Shown one piece after another: positions 1 to 5,040 of a stretch of 5,375 nt of DNA. The DNA is taken from the NCBI GenBank assembly GCA_001303705.1, contig LJUI01000173.1, positions 1-5,375 of the forward strand. Direction: 5' to 3'. Under the pieces are notes generated by a model, which had not been told where the DNA came from, made no database searches, and was given only the letters and a program-made list of their open reading frames with translations. The position numbers and the translations under genes are program-made. Numbering within the stretch: the first letter of the stretch is position 1; each line of letters opens with the position of its first letter. The DNA is from a candidate division TA06 bacterium SM23_40 (lineage in GTDB: Bacteria > LJUI01 > SM1-40).

Positions 1-182
1 AAGGTTGCGGACATTGCCCTCCCGGGAACGCAGCTAGGTAATAATGGTTATTCGGTTCTGGGCATGCTCGCTCCCGGAAAGGCGCTTCCAAGGACGTACC
101 CATGTAGTGAAGGTTCTTGGGTTCGTGACAAGCCGGCTTCCAGGGACGCACCTAAGTAATGGAGGTCTTTCAGTTCCGGACA
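1..182. repeat. Degenerate ~52-bp tandem repeat array, open at left edge
   Basis: Three copies of a roughly 52-bp unit lie head to tail, and the tail of an earlier unit is visible at 4-13. A core of 37 bases aligns without gaps between 28-64, 94-130 and 146-182; by hand count 27 of 37 match between the first and third and 26 of 37 between the second and third. Conserved elements are ACGYA at the core start, GTAAT/GTAGT in the middle, GGT, and the closing GTTCCGGACA-like decamer (4-13, 55-64, 121-130, 173-182). The steps between closing decamers are 51, 66 and 52 bases; the long step is explained by about 14 extra bases near 65-79. Because 52 is not a multiple of three and every frame changes from unit to unit, this is unlikely to be a coding repeat. 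There are no unique spacers of CRISPR type. Function is unknown. Confidence 0.72.
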
Positions 183-350
183 AAGGGCGGCCACACCAGA
201 ATCCGTTACTGCAGGTGGGTAGATGGGGCGCCCTGCTCATATTGTGTCCAGAAGCCCGCTATTGGGAGCGTTGAGAGTCGAACGGTTATCAGTAACCTAC
301 AGAACCTACCAACGTCCCCGGGGGTGGGACCCGGGTTGTGGGTAAAGGGC
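183..350. other. Non-coding stretch upstream of the receptor promoter
   Basis: No convincing gene was found on either strand; the open frames that cross it are short, rich in Arg, Pro and Gly, and resemble no family I know. It contains small symmetric elements: GGGCGCCC at 226-233, a GGTTA/TAACC inverted repeat at 284-297, and a GTCCC/GGGAC inverted repeat at 314-330. None is followed by a T run, so none looks like an intrinsic terminator. I see no tRNA and no recognisable riboswitch core. Confidence 0.5.
284..297. promoter_or_regulatory. Short inverted repeat GGTTA-TCAG-TAACC
   Basis: A perfect 5-bp inverted repeat with a 4-base centre lies 54 bases upstream of the predicted -35 box of the receptor promoter. 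Its size and position would suit a regulator site, or a small hairpin if the region is transcribed. Inverted repeats this short are expected by chance, so the functional reading is weak. Confidence 0.22.
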
Positions 351-379
351 TTGACAGGAGGGGGCGGATTGTCTATCCT
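351..379 (+). promoter_or_regulatory. Sigma70-type promoter of the TonB-dependent receptor gene
   Basis: A perfect -35 hexamer TTGACA (351-356) is followed, after an optimal 17-bp spacer, by TATCCT (374-379), which matches four of six bases of TATAAT including the key first, second and last. Transcription would begin near 386, leaving a leader of about 75 bases before the ATG at 461. The predicted leader contains the 20-bp tandem duplication. It is the only good match of this kind I found in the non-coding parts of the window. If the organism uses a Bacteroidota-type housekeeping sigma factor with a different consensus, the match could be fortuitous. Confidence 0.55.
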
Positions 380-400
380 GTTTGGGCTTCTTATGGCGGC

Positions 401-440
401 GTTTACGCGGGCAGTTGATCGTTTACGCGGGCAGTTGATC
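401..440. repeat. Perfect 20-bp tandem duplication in the receptor leader
   Basis: The unit GTTTACGCGGGCAGTTGATC occurs twice with no gap and no mismatch (401-420 and 421-440). It sits about 15 bases downstream of the predicted transcription start and ends 20 bases before the annotated start codon. The perfect identity contrasts with the decayed array at 1-182 and suggests a recent slippage event, a two-site operator with a 20-bp step (about two helical turns), or an assembly artefact. Confidence 0.9.
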
Positions 441-446
441 CAGCGC

Positions 447-454
447 GAAGAGAG
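447..454 (+). promoter_or_regulatory. Ribosome binding site for the ATG at 461
   Basis: The purine run GAAGAGAG ends six bases before the ATG at 461. It is an acceptable but not strong Shine-Dalgarno sequence, and it is the only one placed correctly for any ATG of this reading frame upstream of the signal peptide; it is the main support for the annotated start. Confidence 0.4.
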
Positions 455-460
455 TTTAGT

Positions 461-3235
461 ATGGAGGATTTGATCCGCCGCATTCACTGTATGTTGCAGT
501 CACAACGCCTTCCTCGCCAACGAACTCGTTCAGATCCGGCGGCCGCTTTGAGCTGGACGCCCACTGGGTCTTCGGTTGCCTGCCAACGAGCCGATCCTGA
601 TGTACCGGCCGCCTGGCGAAGCACCCGCCCTGATCGGCTGGCCACTCCTCATGCCCGCGCCCTCCCGGCCATCGTCATTCTTCTCTTCCTCCTTCTATCG
701 TATTCCCACGCTGCCACCACCGGCAAGGTCATCGGTTTGGTGACTGATGCCGATACCGGCGAGCCGCTACCCGGCGCGAACATCATCGTTGTCGGCACGA
801 CGAGCGGCGCGATGGCGAATCCATCGGGCCACTACATCATTACGAATGTGCCGGTCGGCGAGCGTTCGGTGCGGGCGGAGATGATCGGGTATCGCCCGGT
901 CGTCGCAGAGGGGCTGCTCATCGTGCCCGATCGGACGGCGATCGCCAACTTCGAGCTCGAGCAGACGGCCATAGAACTCGACATCGAGATCACCGTGGTT
1001 GCGGAGCGGCCGCTCGTCAGGCCAGACGCGACCTCGAAGCTCGCGGTCGTGACCGGCGATGAGATCTCGGAGATGCCGGTGAAAGAGTTCTCCGAGGTGC
1101 TCGCGCTGCAGGGGGGATTCACCACAGACTCGAGCGAGGAGATCCACGTGCGGGGCGGGCGGACTGGCGAGATCGCGTATATGATCGATGGCATGTACGT
1201 GGAGGATCCGCTGTACGGAGGGTTCGGAAGCCAGCTGAACAGCGATGCGATCGAAGAGCTGGTAGTGATGAGCGGGACGTTCAATGCGGAGTATGGCGAC
1301 GCGCTCTCCGGTGTGGTCAACGTCATTACCAAGGATGGCGGCTCCCGGTTCAGCGGCAGAGTCGAATATACGAGCCCGATATTGAATGACTCGCCGTATC
1401 GGAAGAAGGACTGGCTGGGTTCCAGTTCGGACGTGCATCGCGATTCCGGCGGTCGGTCGCTGTACTCGGTCCCCGATCTCGAAGACGACCACGATCTCCT
1501 TGTTCCGCTGCTGGGGGAGTTCTCCGGGTTCATCGGGGGACCGGTGCCGGGCGTCAAGCGGCTCCGTTACTTCGCGGCGAGCCGGTACTATAATGAAAAC
1601 GGGTACCTGCCGTTCGGGTACGAGATGGAACGCGATCTCCAGGGGAAGCTCACCTACCTCGTCGCGCCGGGGGTGAAGTTCGGTGCATCGCTTCAACGTA
1701 CGAACAAGCGGTACAAGACGTACAGCCATGCGTGGAAGTACCGCCAGGAGGGAGCGCCGGAACGGCGCCGCACCTCGAACAGGTTGACGCTCACCTGGAA
1801 CCAGGCGCCGACCGCGCGGATGTTCTACTCCCTCGGTCTCAGCCGGTTCAAGCAGGAGCAGCGGGTGTGGGTCCCGGGTCAGGGAGCAGGCGAGGAGTAC
1901 ACCGCTCCCAAGACGGACAACAACAGCGAGTTCTATATCGACGGGTACAGTCTGCTCGATCGGCATGCGGCATCGCTCACCTATACGTTCAAGGGCGACC
2001 TGACGTGGCAGGCGACCGATCACCACGAGATCAAGACCGGGATCGAGCTCAAGCGACACGACCTGTCGCAGAATGAACGTACCCGTCTCGGAGCGCTCGC
2101 TCCCGTCGAATTCCAGGAGTACGACCGGGAGCCGCTGGAAGGTGCGGTCTACCTTCAGGACAAGATGGAGTTCAACTATGCCGTGCTGAATGCGGGGCTA
2201 CGGTTCGACTACGTGGATGCCGCAGACGAGATGTGGGACGATGAAGAGGATCCCGATAGTCCCATCGAGAGCGTGCCGGCGAGGTTCCAGCTCAGCCCTC
2301 GGCTCGGCCTGGCGCACCCGGTCACCGAGCGGACGGTGCTCCACTTCGCCTACGGTCACTTCTTCCAGAACCCCACGTATGACGATCTGTACTACAACCA
2401 CCTGTACCATACGGCACCGTACAGCAATCCCGATTCGATCCCGGAGCTGGCCCTCGTAGGGAATCCCTCGGTGAAGGCACAGAAGACGGTGGCCTACGAG
2501 GTTGGGCTGCAGCATCAGTTGACGGCTGATTGGGCGGTCGATGTGACTGCCTTCTACAAGGATATCACGGATCTCCTGGCGACGGAGGAGGTGCGTCGGT
2601 TCCCGTACCACTACATCGTGTACACCAATCTCGACTACGCGAACTCCAAGGGGATCGATCTGTCGCTCCGGAAGCGGCTCACTCACTATGTGTTAGGTTC
2701 GCTCAACTACACCTACTCGGTGTCGAAGGGGAGCAGGTCTTTCCCCCGCCAGGGGTTCTTCGATGTGTACTCCGGGCAGGAGGAGCGACACCGGGAGTAC
2801 TTCCTCGACTTCGATCGGACGCACGATATCGGGCTCAATCTGGAGGTGAGGTTCCCCGAGCGCTTCTTCCTGAGGCCGCTGGCGTCGAGCGGGGTCGTTC
2901 TGCTTGCAGATTTCGCGAGCGGGCTCCCGTATACGCCATACGTGTCGCCGGGGATGGAGGTGGAGGTCAACTCGGCGCGCATGGACTGGACGGGTACCGT
3001 AGATCTGCGGGGGTACAAGCGGTGGCGGTTCGGGCCGCTGACATACTCGGTCTTCGGCCAGGTCGATAATCTCTTCGATCGCCGGAATCCACTCTTCGTC
3101 TATTCGAGGACCGGCAAACCGTGGGACTCGGGGAGTGTGGGGGAGGGCGTGGAGAAGACGCCGGACTTCCTGAAGAATCCGGCGCATGTGGGAGCCCCGC
3201 GCACGGTCCGGGCCGGTCTGAGTGTCGCGTGGTAG
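461..3235 (+). CDS. TonB-dependent outer-membrane receptor with N-terminal carboxypeptidase-regulatory-like domain
   Basis: This 924-residue protein should be an outer-membrane beta-barrel importing an unknown ligand with TonB/ExbBD energy. A hydrophobic signal core (about 67-84, ending SHA) is followed by a carboxypeptidase-regulatory-like Ig domain (about 88-168; TGEPLPGANI, PSGHYIITNVPVG). A TonB-box-like segment IEITVVAE comes next (about 175-182), then the plug (about 190-295; HVRGGRTGEIAYMIDG, FNAEYGDALSGVVNVITKDG). The barrel fills the rest, with QLSPRLG, HFAYGHFFQNP (about 628) and GNPSVKAQKTVAYEVG (about 667). It ends GLSVAW; a terminal aromatic residue is usual for the last barrel strand. 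Length is normal for the family. About 60 residues precede the signal peptide and have poorer third-position GC, so the start is doubtful; no ATG, GTG or TTG lies nearer than the TTG at 548, and only a CTG at 638 would give a normal signal peptide. No SusD-like partner is visible, so the substrate cannot be named. The family call is firm; the start is not. Confidence 0.93.
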   Translation: MEDLIRRIHCMLQSQRLPRQRTRSDPAAALSWTPTGSSVACQRADPDVPAAWRSTRPDRLATPHARALPAIVILLFLLLSYSHAATTGKVIGLVTDADTGEPLPGANIIVVGTTSGAMANPSGHYIITNVPVGERSVRAEMIGYRPVVAEGLLIVPDRTAIANFELEQTAIELDIEITVVAERPLVRPDATSKLAVVTGDEISEMPVKEFSEVLALQGGFTTDSSEEIHVRGGRTGEIAYMIDGMYVEDPLYGGFGSQLNSDAIEELVVMSGTFNAEYGDALSGVVNVITKDGGSRFSGRVEYTSPILNDSPYRKKDWLGSSSDVHRDSGGRSLYSVPDLEDDHDLLVPLLGEFSGFIGGPVPGVKRLRYFAASRYYNENGYLPFGYEMERDLQGKLTYLVAPGVKFGASLQRTNKRYKTYSHAWKYRQEGAPERRRTSNRLTLTWNQAPTARMFYSLGLSRFKQEQRVWVPGQGAGEEYTAPKTDNNSEFYIDGYSLLDRHAASLTYTFKGDLTWQATDHHEIKTGIELKRHDLSQNERTRLGALAPVEFQEYDREPLEGAVYLQDKMEFNYAVLNAGLRFDYVDAADEMWDDEEDPDSPIESVPARFQLSPRLGLAHPVTERTVLHFAYGHFFQNPTYDDLYYNHLYHTAPYSNPDSIPELALVGNPSVKAQKTVAYEVGLQHQLTADWAVDVTAFYKDITDLLATEEVRRFPYHYIVYTNLDYANSKGIDLSLRKRLTHYVLGSLNYTYSVSKGSRSFPRQGFFDVYSGQEERHREYFLDFDRTHDIGLNLEVRFPERFFLRPLASSGVVLLADFASGLPYTPYVSPGMEVEVNSARMDWTGTVDLRGYKRWRFGPLTYSVFGQVDNLFDRRNPLFVYSRTGKPWDSGSVGEGVEKTPDFLKNPAHVGAPRTVRAGLSVAW

Positions 3236-3266
3236 GGGAGGGTGCGGACGGGGGGCGCGTGGGCAG

Positions 3267-3283
3267 CCTCCGGTGCACGGAGG
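3267..3283 (+). other. GC-rich hairpin downstream of receptor stop
   Basis: A six-base-pair stem CCTCCG/CGGAGG closes a five-base loop, starting 31 bases after the receptor stop codon. It could protect the receptor message 3' end or take part in factor-dependent termination. The absence of a following T tract argues against a classical intrinsic terminator. Confidence 0.35.
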
Positions 3284-3507
3284 GGGCTGACTCAGGGTCG
3301 GTTGTGTGTGGCCTGAGGGGGCGGGTAACGTCCAGCGCGGGTTGGGTCATGCCGTGCGTGGCGTGAGCAGACCGACTTCACATGATACGGGGCAGGCGGC
3401 GGCACAGATTCGAGCAGCAGTCCGAATTGGATGATCCCGGCACGGCGTTGGATGGCCAGGAGACATAACCTTTCAGTCTGAAGTCGATAAGAGACGAGGA
3501 TCATACG

Positions 3508-3513
3508 GGGAGG
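3508..3513 (+). promoter_or_regulatory. Strong ribosome binding site for the first propeller gene
   Basis: GGGAGG lies five bases before the ATG at 3519, near-ideal Shine-Dalgarno placement. Together with the signal peptide that begins right at this ATG, it settles the start of the gene. Confidence 0.75.
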
Positions 3514-3518
3514 GAGTC

Positions 3519-4985
3519 ATGAAGACGGCGACGGTCTTGCTGGTGTTGCTGGTTGCGGTAACGGCGAGCGGCCAGATCATGTTCGAGCGGACCTACGGTG
3601 GCTCGGCCTGGGACGTGGGTAGTTCGGTCGGTAGAACAGACGACGGGGGGTATATCGTTGCTGGAGAAACCTATTCCTTCGGCTCAGGCGGCGCGGATGT
3701 CTATCTGATCAAGACAGACGGACTGGGCGACACCCTCTGGACGCGCACCTACGGCGGCTCGCAGGATGATATCAGCTATTCGGTCGAGCAGACGGGCGAC
3801 GGAGGGTACATCATCGCGGGATATACCGACTCGTTCGGTGCGGGCGAGGAGGATGTATATCTGGTCAAGACGGACGGAGCAGGCGACACAGTCTGGACGA
3901 GGGCCTTCGGCGGCCCCGAACCTGACTTTGGGAATTCGGTGGAGGCGACGGACGATGGAGGGTGCATCGTCATTGGGATCACGAGTTCCTTCGGCGCAGG
4001 CAGCTATGATTTCTATTTGATCAAGACGGACGGAGCGGGGGACACGTTGTGGACGCAGACCTTTGGCGGCTCAGAGTATGATTATGGCAGTTCGGTTAAG
4101 CAGACGAGCGATGGGGGGTACGTCGTTGCCGGACACGTCAACTCCTTCGGAGTAGGGAGCGAGGATATCTATTTGATCAAGCTAGATGCTGCGGGGGACA
4201 CGTTGTGGACACGGACCTACGGCGGGTCGGGCCCGGATGGGGGCCGTTCAGTTGAGCAGACGGATGACGGTGGGTACATCATCGCCGGAGATACCCGCTC
4301 CTTCGGTGCAGGGGTGTGGGATGTGTATCTGATCAAGACGGATGCTGTGGGGGATACGAGCTGGACGCGCGCCTTCGGCGGCCTGGACGATGAGCAGGCG
4401 TATTCGGTTGACCAGACGGAGGATGGGGGGTACATCCTCGCAGGTTACACGAAATCATTCGGTGCGGGCCAGGAGGATGTCTATCTGATCAGAACGGACG
4501 CTGCGGGCGATACGCTGTGGACGAGGACCTTCGGCGGCTCAGACATTGATTACAGTTATTCCGTCCAGGCGACGGACGATGGGGGATACATCATCGCTGG
4601 AAGGACTCGTTCCTTCGGCGGGGGCAACGCCGATGTCTACCTGATCAAGACCGACCCTGATGGATATGTGCGGGTCGGCGGGGATCGCTATGAGATCCCT
4701 CGGTCTCGATATCTGTACCTTTCCCAGAATCGTCCCAATCCGTTCGGGTCGAGCACAACGATATCCTATTCGCTCGCAGCCGCGGCACAGGTCAGGTTGG
4801 CCGTGTACGATATCCGCGGTGCTCGTGTGCGGGAACTGGCCTCCGGGACCGCACCCGCTGGTTCACATCAGGTGGCGTGGGATGGACGTGACGAGCGGGG
4901 GAGGAAGGTTGGCTCCGGCATCTACTTCTGCCGGCTGGAGGCGGGCGAGCGCAGCGCGACGAGACGCATGGTTTTGTTGCGATAG
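3519..4985 (+). CDS. Exported seven-repeat beta-propeller-like protein with FlgD-like C-terminal sorting domain
   Basis: This 488-residue protein starts with a signal peptide (MKTATVLLVLLVAVTASG, cleavage likely before Q19). Seven repeats follow: six of exactly 52 residues (from 25, 77, 129, 181, 233 and 285) and a seventh of 46 (337-382). The unit runs T/A-Y/F-GG, SV, T-x-DGG, SFG, D-x-YL, then DTLWTR, resembling SBBP-type beta-propeller repeats; fold and family are inference from pattern. The last unit lacks DTLWTR, and the segment IMFER just after the signal peptide resembles it, as expected for Velcro closure of a seven-bladed propeller. Residues 400-488 form a FlgD-Ig / type IX-secretion-like tail: RPNPFG (405-410), VYDIRG (429-434), AWDGRDERGR (453-462), GSGIYFCRL, and the basic end RRMVLLR. 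The likely location is the cell surface or outside. No catalytic motif is visible and the ligand is unknown. A paralogue follows after 55 bases, probably in the same operon. Confidence 0.88.
   Translation: MKTATVLLVLLVAVTASGQIMFERTYGGSAWDVGSSVGRTDDGGYIVAGETYSFGSGGADVYLIKTDGLGDTLWTRTYGGSQDDISYSVEQTGDGGYIIAGYTDSFGAGEEDVYLVKTDGAGDTVWTRAFGGPEPDFGNSVEATDDGGCIVIGITSSFGAGSYDFYLIKTDGAGDTLWTQTFGGSEYDYGSSVKQTSDGGYVVAGHVNSFGVGSEDIYLIKLDAAGDTLWTRTYGGSGPDGGRSVEQTDDGGYIIAGDTRSFGAGVWDVYLIKTDAVGDTSWTRAFGGLDDEQAYSVDQTEDGGYILAGYTKSFGAGQEDVYLIRTDAAGDTLWTRTFGGSDIDYSYSVQATDDGGYIIAGRTRSFGGGNADVYLIKTDPDGYVRVGGDRYEIPRSRYLYLSQNRPNPFGSSTTISYSLAAAAQVRLAVYDIRGARVRELASGTAPAGSHQVAWDGRDERGRKVGSGIYFCRLEAGERSATRRMVLLR
3591..4664 (+). 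repeat. Seven in-frame 156-bp repeats encoding propeller blades
   Basis: Units begin at 3591, 3747, 3903, 4059, 4215, 4371 and 4527; the first six are exactly 156 bp and the last is 138 bp. There is not a single insertion or deletion between units. By unit position, residues invariant in all seven are G3, G4, S12, V13, T16, D18, G19, G20, G25, S29, F30, G31, G33, D36, Y38, L39 and D43. G46, D47, T48, W50 and T51 are invariant in the six complete units. Differences cluster at positions 6-11, 26, 28 and 34-35. Many codons differ only at the third base, which points to old duplication held by purifying selection rather than very recent copying. Confidence 0.92.
4716..4982 (+). other. Coding segment for FlgD-Ig / T9SS-like C-terminal domain
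   Basis: Residues about 400-488 of the first propeller protein form a separate small beta-sandwich-type domain. It opens with the NPF motif followed by S-T-T-I-S-Y, then V-Y-D-I-x-G, W-D-G-R-D-x-x-G, G-I-Y-F and a short basic end. This order is that of the FlgD Ig-like / Por secretion tail group found at the C-terminus of exported FCB proteins. In Bacteroidota such tails direct type IX secretion and surface attachment; whether this organism has that machinery cannot be seen here. Confidence 0.75.
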
Positions 4986-5030
4986 TATCATGTGACCCTA
5001 TGAGGCAGCAGGCAGAACGGATTCTGAGAG

Positions 5031-5035
5031 AGGAG
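5031..5035 (+). promoter_or_regulatory. Ribosome binding site for the second propeller gene
   Basis: AGGAG, within the longer purine run GAGAGAGGAGAGG, lies five bases before the ATG at 5041. The 55-base gap to the previous stop codon contains no evident promoter or terminator, so this site fits translation from a shared transcript. Confidence 0.75.
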
Positions 5036-5040
5036 AGGAT

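Larger units (their letters stand above)
3236..3518. other. Intergenic region between receptor and first propeller gene
   Basis: This 283-base gap has no convincing gene. A GC-rich hairpin (CCTCCG, loop GTGCA, CGGAGG at 3267-3283) and a CTCAGG/CCTGAG inverted repeat (3291-3296 with 3312-3317) lie soon after the receptor stop codon, but neither is followed by a T run, so an intrinsic terminator is not supported. TTGGATG occurs twice, at 3427-3433 and 3448-3454, a 21-bp step. I found no good sigma70 promoter here, so it is unclear whether the downstream gene has its own promoter or is read through from the receptor. Confidence 0.5.

Noticed and set aside
1-182. CRISPR array
   Set aside because: The repeats are degenerate and contiguous with no unique spacers of constant length, and no cas gene is visible.
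270-300. TCGAAC near 279 as a tRNA T-loop
   Set aside because: The flanking bases do not form a T stem, and no acceptor, D-arm or anticodon arm can be folded around it on either strand.
314-330. GTCCC/GGGAC inverted repeat as an intrinsic terminator of an upstream gene
   Set aside because: The stem is only five base pairs with a G-rich loop, and no T run follows on either strand.
206-487. Possible small genes in the left region (- strand frame at 206-487 and + strand frames at 44-274 and 159-473)
   Set aside because: They overlap the repeat array, the promoter or the 20-bp duplication, have no recognisable motifs, and show Arg/Pro/Gly-rich composition typical of non-coding GC-rich DNA.
767-2059. 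Long open frame (430 codons) on the - strand inside the receptor gene
   Set aside because: It lies wholly opposite a well-supported receptor frame with family motifs throughout. Its translation is Arg- and Pro-rich with no recognisable domain, as expected for a shadow frame in GC-biased DNA.
3291-3317. CTCAGG/CCTGAG inverted repeat as a rho-independent terminator of the receptor gene
   Set aside because: The loop is 15 bases and the following sequence is G-rich rather than T-rich.
3455-3470. GCCAGGAGAC resembling the B12 box of a cobalamin riboswitch, upstream of the first propeller gene
   Set aside because: Only part of the box matches (the sequence continues ATAACC instead of CTGCC), and I could not find the other conserved core elements in the preceding 200 bases. 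The downstream gene is also not a B12-related gene.
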